A stretch of 64,000 nt of DNA, taken from positions 6,036,501 to 6,100,500 of the forward strand of contig CP126191.1 of NCBI GenBank assembly GCA_030272155.1, given 5' to 3'. The notes below the pieces were generated by a model. It ran no database searches. It worked only from the letters and a program-made list of their open reading frames with translations, and was not told where the DNA came from. Numbering within the stretch: the stretch's first letter is position 1; the number at the start of each line of letters is the position of its first letter. Both the position numbers and the translations under genes were made by a program. Below, in pieces: positions 35,801-46,305 of the stretch. The stretch comes from Tetradesmus obliquus. Taxonomy: Eukaryota > Chlorophyta > Chlorophyceae > Sphaeropleales > Scenedesmaceae.

Positions 35801-35891
35801 TGTTCAGCAGCAGCAGCAGCGCCAGGCCGGCGCTGAGAGGACATTTGCGCATGTTTTGGAGCATGCATGGTGGGGCAGGCGCAAGGGCTAG
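29844..35891 (+). CDS. F-box and leucine-rich-repeat protein
   Basis: Nine exons, 29844-29893, 30106-30135, 30503-30763, 31197-31501, 31824-32069, 32273-32466, 32640-32996, 33187-33462, 33675-35891, give 1311 residues; ATG 29844 is in a GCCATGG context. Residues about 17-60 look like an F-box: WASLPPELLRRVVHQLL ... PVRSTCRAWRAVVD. Then come some fifteen leucine-rich repeats of the plant/bacterial short type (LRLLDCSGNRLTSVP, LQVLDLSHNQYRHLP, LVHLDVSHNSLHHL, LCLTLRDNPLLG), ending near residue 630. The remaining 680 residues are Ala/Gln/Ser-rich with acidic patches (DEEDSSEEG, DSGSEDSGSE). F-box proteins link SKP1-CUL1 ligases to substrates, usually through the repeats; the substrate is unknown. 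The F-box is split by a 30-nt micro-exon. The call is solid for the repeats and good for the F-box. Confidence 0.85.
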
Positions 35892-38632
35892 GTAGGAAGT
35901 CGCTGTGTAGCTGGATGCATTGGTCTGTGCGTTGCAGTTGTAGTGGGGCATGAGATAGGGAATGTGGTAGCTAGCTGCAGCCGATTGTGCACTGTGGTGT
36001 CTGCAGCTCATTGGGTAGCGGACGGGCAGCGCTTCTGCTGGCGCCTGGCCTGGCGTAGTATGTTAAACAGCGGCTGCAAGCCGGTGTTTGGCAGTGGGTA
36101 TGGTGCTGCTCCTGGCACCATGTTGTGAAACTGATAGGCGCGAGGGTTGCGCACAACAGCATTCACCTGCCAATTTTGGTGCACCTTGAATGTACATATA
36201 GACATAGGCTGCTGCTAGACAGGCGACCTTCTTGCAGCTGCTGCCTTGTCTGCATGCATGCTGTGTTCGTCATGCTTGTGCTCGTTTGGGTAAATGCCAT
36301 TGATGTATGTCATGCAGTTTCACCAGCATGCTGCTGTTGCTGCTGTTGCGCATTACGGCATATGGCGAGTAAATTGTAGACTGGTCTGCCTGCGAGCTGT
36401 GCGTTAGGTGTAGGTGCACCGTTGCAGTAGGTGTAGCACGCACAGGCGGACATTTGCAAGCAAGCGATGCGTGCAGTGGCGTGCTGTTCCCCCTTTGGTG
36501 AAGTAGGTTAGGCTGATGAGTCCCTTCGCGATGGTATCAGGCGGTACCCATATTGTGAGCCCGTTGATGGCCTGGGAGTGGCAGCACGGCGCATGACAAT
36601 GTTGTGCCTTCCCAAGTCGCTGCTGCTCCGCCACATGTGGTGTTGATCGCTGCAGAGCCTGCAGTACTGACGGGATTGCATGACTGCCGTGTAGGGTGTC
36701 TCACGCCTGTGCTGCTGCTGTGCTTTGAGCATCAACAGCATGCAACCCACTGCAAGTGGCCGTGTGGCTGTCGGGCAGCCACATGGCAGGGGATAGTTTC
36801 AAGGTAGTTCATGATCTGTAGTATCTGTGCATCGACCCGCTGTTGTGGGCAGGTTTGGAGTGCACCAGCTGCATTTGACCACTGGCTGACTATCAGGCGG
36901 TGTTAAGTTGGAGTGCGCATCATTGCAGCTGGCGCCAGCGAAGGCATTTGGGTTATCGTGTCTGTGCTAGAAGGCGCACATGTGTGGACTGGCAGTAGCC
37001 AGTTCACCGTGGACGGCTTGGTTGCTCAAGCATTTTGATCGTCGCAGTTTGCATGGGATTGATATTCACAGCTGCGGTGTGTGACAGCAGCTACAGGTGC
37101 AAGCAGATGTGTGGATATTGTGCTTTTGTTGCATTGCGGGGTGGTGTCATTTGTCATCCTTGCTGGCGGCCAAAGCTGGGCCAGCTTCTGCAGATCTTGG
37201 GGATGTGCAAGATCTTCACAGGGTCTGCAGAGCTGGACTCTCGATGGACAGTAACCAGTCCGACAGCGTCACAGTGTTGGCCGCTGCATTGAGCTGTGCA
37301 GGTTCTGCACTGCAGCTGGCCACTGGGTTTTGGGTGTAGGGACTGCTTGCATGTAGCATAGCGTCTGTCGTCTTCTTGCAAAGCGGCTGACACCAGAATC
37401 GTTGGCAGGCATGTTGTTGCTTTGCGTATCGATGTGTAGGCAGCTGTTGGCACACCCTTTGACAAAGGTACCCAGCACAACACTGGTAAGCAGCAAGTGC
37501 ATTGCTCTGCTTGGGGCAGCAACTACTGGTGGGCTGCACACGGTGTGTTACAACGCGGTCTGCAGCGTAGTCGTCGTAATCATCAAGATGCTGGGCCCAT
37601 TGGAGCTCTTGCTGTCACTTTAGTGCCGTGCCAGCCTCGCGCTGCAACTGGCGCCAGCCTACTAGGCTGCCCAAACAGGTACACGTATGTTTGCATGCTA
37701 CTGCTAATCGAGCCAGCCGTAAGCAAGCAGCACCTGGCCCCAACCTTTCCGGCAGCTTCCAGAGTTGCACATGCTGCACAAGGACCATCATACCAAGTTA
37801 CAAATGAGCAGCACCATCTGTCGCAACAACTCCAGTATGTAACAAGCTTGTCAGGCACACTACGCTTCTAAAAGACACAGCTGCAACAGAAGATGTATGC
37901 GGCCATGCAGTGGCCTGAGCCAGGCTTTCCCAGGTGAATGTCGCACATGCGCAAGCCAGATACCAGCAGCGCTGCACCATCAGCAAGGATGTGCTGCAGC
38001 AATGCACCCGAAGCACGGCTTGCCGGCTGTGTGTTGAGCAGCTGCAACAACGCCACATATACTGCAGCAGAACGCGTGGATGCGGGCGCACATGGTGACA
38101 GTGTTCCATGGTGCATGCCAGCGCACAAACCGCAACTGACAGTAACAAGACAAGCGGCAGCGTTGCCCTGCCTGTTCCTCGAGGGACTCGCAAAGCGCCA
38201 GCGGCAACAGCACGTGACCAATTGTATGCATAAATTGTACTGGGGGTGAGCACCAAAGGTGCCACGGATGCGGTAGCTGTGTTTGTCCTGCAGCCAGCAG
38301 CACATGGCTGCCGTCGCGCTGGCCGCCACCCTGCCTGCTGCCTACTCGCTGAGCAGGGTGGGTGCGCTGAGGCCACCCTCGGCATCTGGCGTGGCGATGA
38401 TGATGGTGGGCTCCGCATCTGGGCCGGTAGGCCTGCGGCAGCGCAGCAAGCACGGCACACATGCATGGTGCATGTGGTCAGTGAGGAGTGAGCGCTAGCG
38501 CATATCATCCTGCTAGCTGGGCAAAGTTGTGCTTCTAGCAGTGATGCTGCGGCCGGTCATGCACGCGTTGCGCAATGAGGGGGCTGCTGCTGCCGCAGCG
38601 CTCAGCAGGATATGTATGCTGCTGTGCGCTGC
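35892..38632. other. Gene-poor stretch between converging genes
   Basis: About 2.7 kb between the stops of the F-box gene (+) and the small plastid protein (-). Open frames on both strands lack splice-consistent partners and family resemblance. No RNA gene, array or mobile-element end was seen. Confidence 0.5.
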
Positions 38633-39640
38633 TCACGTCTTCACAAAGGTGGTGGCCCCCTCGTTGTATGTCTTAGCTGCGATGCCTCCGCAGACAACTC
38701 CCAGCACGATGAGTCCGGGGATGAAGTAGTTCTCCAGCGCCTTGCCGAAGTTCTGGGCGGGCACATGAGGCACACATGACACATGGCAGCCGGGTTGAGG
38801 GTTGCATGGAGGCACACAGAGGCGATGGCATGCATGGCGTGCTGTGTTTGGTGTGTGCATGTAGGAACAGCGGCTGCGGAGGCGCATACGGCTACGCAGG
38901 AGGTCAGCATGCCACCGTTGCTGCTGGTATGCACATCTATTAATTTAAGAGGCAGGACAGATCCAACGCATGTAGAGACTTGCTGCCACCTGCCCAGAAG
39001 TGTGCTTGCCTGCTGCAAGCAAGGTACTCAATGTATGCCACAAGCTGCTATGGCACAGCGCCAAACCCAAGCCTGACACACTGTGCAGCTGGCTCGCTGG
39101 CTGCGCCATGCAGCTGCGCATGGTCGTCAAGTCTCTGGGTGTCCCCAACCTGGCACGCCACACACAACACATGATGCCAGCATTGACACAGCGCGTGAGT
39201 GTGCTCACTTCAAACTGGTTGCCCTCCCAGAAGTCTGGCTCGTCTTCTGGCCCTTTGAATGCCACGTTGCTCTCCACGACCTTGCTGCCTAGCGCACTGA
39301 ACTCCCGTGTGACAGGCTGCACAGGGACCTCTGGCGCGCTGCTGCTTGGTGCTGCTGCTGGTGCTGGTGCTGCTTCCTGCGGAGTGGATTGCTGCTGCTC
39401 CTGCTGCTTCTGCAATTCAAATGAGATGGCACGCGTCAGGCAAGCAGCAGGGGTTGCCCAGGCAGCAGGGGCAGCAACAAACAGTGGCTTCGTGCACAGC
39501 AGCAGTACTGCAGGACCTCGTTGCCTCCCACCCACCTGCGCCTTCCTTGCACGGCAAACAACTCGACTAGACACCGCCAAGCGACTAGAATGCGCTATGC
39601 CGCATGCGCCAGCTTGACCGCGTGCACTCGCATGTGCCAT
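38633..39640 (-). CDS. Small plastid-targeted membrane protein, conserved type, unnamed
   Basis: Three exons, 39640-39536, 39409-39209, 38752-38633, give 141 residues. Exon 1 codes a typical plastid transit peptide: Ala/Ser/Arg-rich, almost no acidic residues (MAHASARGQAGACG ... VVCRARKAQ). Exon 2 is Gln/Pro/Ala-rich, then becomes compact: FSALGSKVVESNVAFKGPED and EPDFWEGNQFE. Exon 3 reads NFGKALENYFIPG, a single membrane helix LIVLGVVCGGIAA, and the end KTYNEGATTFVKT. The compact DFWEG block and single membrane span resemble small thylakoid proteins conserved in plants and algae, but I cannot name it. Introns sit at phase 0. It is transcribed away from the carotenoid cleavage dioxygenase gene across 481 bp. 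Confidence 0.78.
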
Positions 39641-40121
39641 GGCGAACAGATCCCCTCACGCTGCAGCACTCAGATGGCAGATGTGTTGACGGAGCGCTTG
39701 ACGTGGACATGTAATTCTTGATTGAACTGAGCTGCTCGGATCAATTGGCACCATGCGTTCAACAGCGGGTGAGTGATTTGCAGGAAAGTGACACACATGT
39801 CACCAGCCAGTTCAAGTCGTTTTTCTAGCCTTGCGAATGGAACACTCCCTCATTGTAAGCACCAGTACTTCATAATATCTTTTGTGCCGGAACATAGTGA
39901 GTGGGATCGATCATTTCTACTTGAGCCAAGCCCCTCAGGGGCCTTCCTGTGGACAGCATGGCATGGTGGGTCTTTTAAGCTCGAGACAGTGAAAGTGAAG
40001 TTGTGTTGTATCATCTGCTCTGTTTTTCTGATAGGTTCTGCAAGCGGGCCTTGACCTTTGAACCTATTGATGCGCAGAATACGGTAGACGTCCTGCTGTC
40101 TATGCTGCAACAGTTCCCTGC
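39641..40121. promoter_or_regulatory. Shared upstream region of two divergent plastid-protein genes
   Basis: 481 bp between the start codons of the small plastid protein (-) and the carotenoid dioxygenase (+). It should contain both promoters and 5' untranslated regions. No specific element was identified beyond the short upstream frame at 40102. Confidence 0.5.
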
Positions 40122-40158
40122 ATGCTGCGCTGTTGCAGGCAAACAGCACCAGCAGTGA
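40102..40158 (+). other. Upstream open reading frame overlapping the dioxygenase start
   Basis: ATG 40102 opens an 18-codon frame ending TGA 40156-40158. It overlaps the main ATG (40122) in another frame. If included in the mRNA, it would reduce initiation at the main start. The transcription start is unknown. Confidence 0.35.
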
Positions 40159-40610
40159 ATGCAAGGAGAGGCTTACAGCCGGCAGCCATCTCTAACCACA
40201 GCAATAGCTGCCTGCCGCACAGCTGGAAGCCTGCAGCACAGCGCAGCACAGCATCACAGCTGCCCTCGGTCAAGATGGCAGCAGTGTCAGGCGTGGCAGC
40301 AGCAGAAGCATCGGCTGACAAGGCAGTCTGCAATGCACCAACCGAGGTTGCCAGGAAAGCTTTGTTTGGAGTTGCACAGGAGCAGGTGAGCTGACGATAC
40401 GAGATTCCTGCGAAACTGCAGTTTGTGCTGCGTGGCTTGCGCCACTGCAACATGCCTGCACTGCGGTGTATGACATGCACATCTGTTTGCTGCAAACATA
40501 CACCATAAAACTGTCAGAATCTGACGAGTCCCTCATCGTCCCCTACCGTCGTGCGCTAGGCTGTGCTCTCAAGCATGGTAACAGCACAGTGCACCAGGAC
40601 TCAGCGTGAG

Positions 40611-40653
<43 letters not shown>

Positions 40654-42974
40654 TGGCCCCGCCCCTCCCCCTGCAGCCTGTGGAGGTTGAGGCTGAGGTG
40701 CGTGGTGAGCTGCCGGCCTGGCTGGCTGGCAGCCTGGTGGTGAATGGCGGCGGTGACTACAGCCACATGAACCACATGTTTGACGGCTACGGCCTGCTGG
40801 CCAAGGTGCGGCTGGGCGGCGGCAGGGCCTGGGGCAGCCAGCGCTACGTGGACAGCAAGGTGTACCGAGCATACAAGCGCGAAGGTGAGCAGCAGCAGCA
40901 GCAGCAGTCAAGTAACGCAGGTGCAGTCTTTGTATGTCAGCGCTCCCACAAGCAGCGGCAACACTGGCTGTTGGGCTCGGGCCTGCTGCTCAAGCAAGCT
41001 TACCATTGTGAGGTGGCTGCCGCACTTCGCGCTACTGCTGCTGGTGTAGCTTGTTCAGAGCTCGAGCTTGCAGCAGCAGCAGTAGTGCTAACCCCACCTC
41101 TGCGCTGACTCCCTCTGGCCGTTTGCTTCTCGCCACATCATGCGCTGCTGTACTGCTCTTCCTGCCACCAGGCCGTGTGGTGGTGCGCGAGTTTGCCACG
41201 CGGCCTGAGGTATCAGGCCTGTTTGGTGAGCTCAAGGAGCTGCTCAGCCAGCTGGCAGGCCTAATAAGCAAGAACCCTAGCTTCACTGACAACGCAAGCG
41301 TGAGCCTGCAGCCGGTGCGGCGTGCTGCTGCTGGAGGAGGGCCGCTGCTGATGGCCATGAGTGAGACGCCACCCGCCAGCTACATCATCAACCCCGCTGA
41401 CCTCACCACAATGGAGCAGGTGCGGCCAGCCTGCAGGCCTGTGGGTTTGTACGTCTGCGAGTGCATACACATGTGCCTTATTTATCAAAGGTTTACACGT
41501 GCTTGCGCTGCAGGCTGCTGCAGCTGCGCATGACCAGGCTGTGCCAGGCCTGCGTATCCTTGCACACTCCTGGCGGTCTCTCTGACGCCACCCATGCAGC
41601 TGCACCTGTCAACCAACAAATGCTGCTTGTATAGCGAATCAGATGTAAGAGCACTTTTTGTATCCATGATCGACTGCTGCTGCACTATGCATCCATCTCA
41701 CAAATGCATGCAGGTCACCTACGATGACGGCCTGCCTGGCGACCTCACAACCGCGCACCCCAGCATCCTGCCTGACGGCAGCCTGCTCAACTTCACGCGC
41801 AGCCTGCCCTTTGGGGGCTTCCACGTGTACAGGCAGGACCCAGCCACGCTGCGCCGCACACAGGTGGGGCGGCTGCGGCCATGCGCCGGCAGGTACAGGG
41901 AGCAGCACTCATCCAGCTCTTGTCAGTTTGGCTGCACATGTGTACCGCCAGTGTGCGTTGATGCACATGTGTACCGCCAGTGTGCATTGATGCACATGTG
42001 TACCGCCAGTGTGCGTTGATGCACATGTGTACCGCCAGTGTGCGTTGATGCACATGTGTACCGCCAGTGTGCGTTGATGCACATGTGTACCGCCAGTGTG
42101 CGTTGATGCACATGTGTACCGCCAGTGTGCGTTGATGCACATGTGTACCGCCAGTGTGCGTTGATGCACATGTGTACCGCCAGTGTGCGTTGATGCACAT
42201 GTGTACCGCCAGTGTGCGTTGATGCACATGTGTACCGCCAGTGTGCGTTGATGCACATGTGTACCGCCAGTGTGCGTTGATGCAGTCTGCCAGCAACGGC
42301 CTCCGGCAGTGCTTGCAGCGGCTTGTAAGAAACAGCTGTGCTTGTAGCAGCAGCAGCAGCAGAGTTGCTGCCGCACCTGTGCAACACCCACACAACGTAA
42401 TGCCCCGAGCTTGAGCGGCGCTGCTCTGCCGGCTGTTTCTGTGCTTCACCACCACACACTGCTCACCTCTCTGCCTTCCCCACCTCTCCCACCTCTCCTG
42501 TCTCTTCCCCTTTCTCTCTGTGCAGCTCGCATTTGTGCCTGACAGACGGCCGTTGAGCCCCGCCTGGCTGCACGACTTTGCTGCCACTGAGCAGTACGCG
42601 GTGCTGCTGGAGCAGCCGCTGTACATGAGCCTTGCCAGCCTGCTGCTGGGCAGCCCCGCCAGCCACCTCTTCATGGACTGGGCCCCGCAGGACGAGATGC
42701 GCGTGCACGTTGTGGCCCTGGACGGCAGCGGGGTGAGTGTTGGGCCTGCTGCTGGCTGACTGGCTGGTATGGATGCTGTTGCATGTCTGGCATTGCGGAT
42801 GTGCCAGGTGTTACATGAAGGCGTGGGTTGGTTGGCGTGGCTGGTGCAGCATGCAGCAGGCTGTTGTGAAGCACCCTTGACAGCAGTGTTGCACTTTACC
42901 CCATGTAGCCGCCATCCTGCGTGCTGCCCTCTCACCTACCTGCCTGCATGTCTGCCTGTGGCGACCCGCCACCC

Positions 42975-43030
<56 letters not shown>

Positions 43031-44566
43031 CCACGCAGGAGGTGCGCAGCTTCACCTGCCCCACCTTCTTCTACTTCCATGTCGGCAACGCCTTCAAGTC
43101 AGAAGACGGCAGCACCCTGCACGTGGACCTGGCAGCATACGATGACCCGCAGATCCTGAAGGACCTCATGCTGCAGCCGCTGCTGCAGCCGGCGCGGGGT
43201 GCTGACGGCGCGCTGCAGCAGCAGGTGTCGCGCAGCTGGTACAAGCGGCTCAGCATCCCGCTGCGGGGGGAGGCGGGAGGCAGGCTGCAGGTGCGATGAG
43301 CAGGGGTGCAGCGGCTGCTGCTGCTGCTGCTGCTGCTGCAGCTAATTTAAGTGATGAGCCATGGCTGCTGTAGGCCAGGGATTTGTGAGTAAGCAGCACA
43401 GGATGTAACGGGTCTTTTGCTGCAATGCCTGCAGCATGCTGCTGACCTGTCAACATACACAGCGGACTGCGTTGTGCTGCGGACTCTGCGGGCGTCTGGC
43501 ATACCTGTTGCACAGTGTGCATGCTGCGTCTGACACCGCACGCCATGCTGTGTGCTGCATGCCTGCAATGCACCTGCTGCCGCCAGGCCCCTCAGCAACT
43601 GGTGTCCCAGCAGCAACCTTCAGCCACAGGGCTGACCCTACAGGAGCCGCTGGGCTCCTTCTGTGAGTTCCCTGCCATCAACCCCGCAGCACGCGGCCAG
43701 GCGTACCGCTACGCGTACTGCCTGAGTGCGGTGCGGCCCACCAACATCGGCAACGCCCTCAGCAAGATTGACCTGCAGCAGGGCGCTGCGCAGACGTGGC
43801 ACGAGCGCGGCGGCGCAGTTGGTGAGCGGTCCCTGCTTTGACCAGGTCATCATCATCATCATCATGTTACCCATCAAGCCATTGCATCATTGACCAGGTT
43901 GTGTCTTGTGTCCGTCGAATGGGGGTGTTATGGGCTCCACAAACGGGCAACTGTTAGCTGCAGGCGGCTGGCTGGCAGGGAGAGGCAGAGGCGTGTGGTG
44001 GTGCAGCTGCTGCTGCATGCATGCATGGCTGGGCAAGCTATTGAGCATTGAGCGCAGCATGCTGCGGCACTGCTAGCTGAACAAGCAGCAGCAGCGCCGA
44101 CGGCGGCTTGCACGGCACCCAGGCTGGCAGTGGCATCTATGAATCGGCAACAATGTGCATGGGTTGTGTGCTGCAGCTGAGCACTGCTGTCAAACCATGC
44201 CCTGCCAGAGGCAGAGGTGCAACAGCCTTGGATGGCTGTGCCAACATGATACAGTAAAGCTGAAGCGCAGGCATGCACTTACAGTACTGAGGGTTCAGCC
44301 GTACAGCGCATGCCCTGTTGTCACCTGAAGCATGCTGCTGCTGCTGTTGCCTTGCTGCCGTCACGGGATATGCAGGCGAGCCTGTGTTTGTGGCGCGGCC
44401 TGGGGCTTCAGCAGAGGATGATGGAGTGGTGCTGGCGCCCGGTGTTGATGCAGCAGGCGGCACGTTTGTGCTGGTTATGGATGCTGCCAGCTGGACCGAG
44501 CTGGCCCGGGTGCAGCTGCCCTTCACCACACCAAACAGGTTCCATGGCATCTGGGTGCCAGAATAG
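40122..44566 (+). CDS. Carotenoid cleavage dioxygenase (CCD8/BCO-like)
   Basis: Eight exons, 40122-40385, 40677-40884, 41172-41419, 41714-41863, 42526-42732, 43039-43290, 43587-43821, 44376-44566, give 584 residues. These non-haem iron enzymes split carotenoids or apocarotenoids at a double bond. The four iron-ligand histidines are each in the expected context: TAHPSILPDG (His255), WLHDFAATEQYAV (His306), FFYFHVGNAF (His373) and RFHGIWVPE (His578, at the C terminus). HMFDGYGLL matches the family FDG motif. The first about 50 residues look like a plastid transit peptide (MLRCCRQTAPAVNARRG...), which fits the site of carotenoids. The block from SPAWLHDFAATEQ to VRSFTCPTFFYFHVGNAF is closest in my judgement to CCD8 and animal BCO proteins; the subfamily and cleavage site are inference. 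Introns 1 and 5 end in sense (CTG)n and intron 4 holds a minisatellite. Confidence 0.92.
40612..40652 (+). repeat. (CTG)n tract near the 3' end of dioxygenase intron 1
   Basis: About 13 CTG units followed by a C-rich stretch and the CTGCAG acceptor at 40676. Confidence 0.85.
41936..42285 (+). repeat. Minisatellite, twelve 29-bp units, in dioxygenase intron 4
   Basis: The core CCAGTGTGC recurs every 29 bp, at 41948, 41977 and so on to 42267, twelve times. Copies are identical by eye except one G-to-A change in the second. The unit length is not a multiple of three and all frames on the minus strand are open through it, which makes long spurious reading frames. It lies between exon 4 and exon 5. 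Confidence 0.97.
42976..43029 (+). repeat. (CTG)18 tract at the 3' end of dioxygenase intron 5
   Basis: Eighteen uninterrupted CTG units just before the CCACGCAG acceptor of exon 6. Confidence 0.9.
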
Positions 44567-44961
44567 TTGGCTGCTGTTCTGCAGCAAATTGTTAAAAGCT
44601 GTGACATCAATTATTTGGTGTCACAGCATGTGGCGGTGGTTAGGCCTCAGTCCAAAGCTGCGGGCTGCCAGCTGTGGCAGCTGTGGGGGGCCTTGCGTGA
44701 GGAGTCCAGGCACCACGCAGCATGTCTTGGACAGAAAGATGGCGATCGGATGCATGCAAGCAGGCTAGCGATGCAGCATGTTATGGATGTTATGGAGCTA
44801 AGCTTGCACAAGTCTGGATGGCTGTATGCAGCAAGCGGGAGTGCTGTTTGGCCAACTGTGCATGCTGCTTGGCCACAGGCAGGCATGCCGGCAGCAGCTG
44901 TAGCTAGCCTGTCTCCTTTTCAAGGACGGTAACTAGTGCAGTGCTGCAGGGTGGCGAGGGT

Positions 44962-44966
44962 TGTAA
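44962..44966 (+). terminator. Possible polyadenylation signal TGTAA for the dioxygenase gene
   Basis: About 395 nt past the stop at 44566, in GGGTTGTAAAGAT. Confidence 0.35.
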
Positions 44967-45697
44967 AGATGGACAGTCTAGCATGAAAAATGCAAAGCTG
45001 CGCACCTTCAAGCATTGCTTGTCCAGGAGACCTCCCGCCCAAGGTTGTGCTGTGAGAGCCATGCTCCTTGAGCAGTACTTTATGTAGCAGTAACACCCCC
45101 TTGCACACCGCTGCGCACCAGGTGATGACAGCAGGCTTGCTCAAGGACAAATGCATGCTGGTTCAGGCTTCTGGCCATGATGAGGCAAGTTGCTGCAAGC
45201 TTTACAGAGGTTGATATAACGTAAAAACATACAGATATGGTGGGACATGTGCGCACCACTAAACATGTAACCTGCAAAAGCAAGCACAGCATGCAGGGCG
45301 CCACTACACCACAGCGATGGCCTCCCTCAACCAAGTGGTTGCTTGGCACTGCATATCTTCTTCAGCAGCTCACACCAACTCACGCCATAATCTCACCCAC
45401 AATGGCGGTGCGTGCACCATATTTGCACCTTTTCACATCTTGCCAAGCCGCATTCGCCAGTTTTAGGCCGGCCAGACGCCAGCAATGACTCACCAACAGC
45501 GCAAACAACAGATACAAGAACAGAAACACCAGCCGGCACATCAATGAACAATCACACAAGCATCTGCCCAGCAGGCAAGCAGGCCGGATCCATGTGCTGC
45601 CGCTGGTGTGCACACGCACGTGCAGCAACCACCATCTGCCGCCCAATGATCTGAGCAGCCACAGCATGGTGTACTGCTGCAACATGTAACAACTCAC

Positions 45698-46187
45698 CGA
45701 AACACAATACGCCGCTAACGCTGCCATGTCGGCGGTAATTTTCTTATCGGTAATCAGTGCTGGACTCAAAATCTGCACACACGCGTCCACAAGGGTGCGC
45801 GCGCATTTCTGCACTGCAATGAGGAAGCAACTCCGAGGAAATGCAATGTTGCACAGCACAACGGCTCCCAAAAAACCTGACACATTGTGTTCCACCTGCC
45901 CAGCTGCCCAAGCCTAGATGTTGCAGCACTGCCAGCGCAGTCACTTGATGCTCAACAATGCTCCCAGGCATCTGCATATACAGCAGTCGTGCCAAGCACT
46001 GCGCCGCGTGCACCCACCCAACGGCACGGCCGTGCAGGCTACCCGTGGACTCCCACAATCATCGCCCGCAGCCCCAACCTGCAAAGTGGCTTTTGCACGA
46101 GTCAGTGCCGGAAAAAAGACGTTGAAAAGACGCCTCGCCCGCAGCTTGAATGCCCCGACACTCCACAAGCTGTTGACGCCAGTTCAT
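45698..46187 (-). CDS. Possible 5' exons of an unrecognised gene
   Basis: ATG 46187 opens MNWRQQLVECRGIQAAG... to a GTTGGG donor at 46078 (phase 1). The next block, 45813-45698, begins after CTCATTGCAG in the matching phase and reads VQKCARTLVDACVQILSPAL then TADMAALAAYCVS before GTGAGT. Summed length is a multiple of three. The frame also stays open through 45380, with a hydrophobic FLFLYLLFALL segment, but no consistent later exon was found. No family recognised. Confidence 0.3.
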
Positions 46188-46251
46188 AGGTGACTGTGTA
46201 GCCTGGCAGTGATAACACGCTGCCTGTGCTGCTGCAGCACACTTTGCCAGC

Positions 46252-46305
46252 TGGCAGCAGCTAGCTGCCCCGCTGGCAGCAGCTAGCTGCCCCGCTGGCA
46301 GCCAC
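46252..46305. repeat. Short tandem repeat, 22-bp unit
   Basis: Two and a half copies of a unit containing CTGGCAGCAGCTAGCTGCC. Confidence 0.65.

Noticed and set aside
41936-42285. Regular repeat considered as a CRISPR array
   Set aside because: The units are directly adjacent with no unique spacers, and the host is a eukaryote.
41793-42935. Long minus-strand open frames (up to 380 codons) across the minisatellite
   Set aside because: All three frames are open through the 29-bp repeat because the unit has no stop in any minus frame. The frames are antisense to a well-supported dioxygenase gene.
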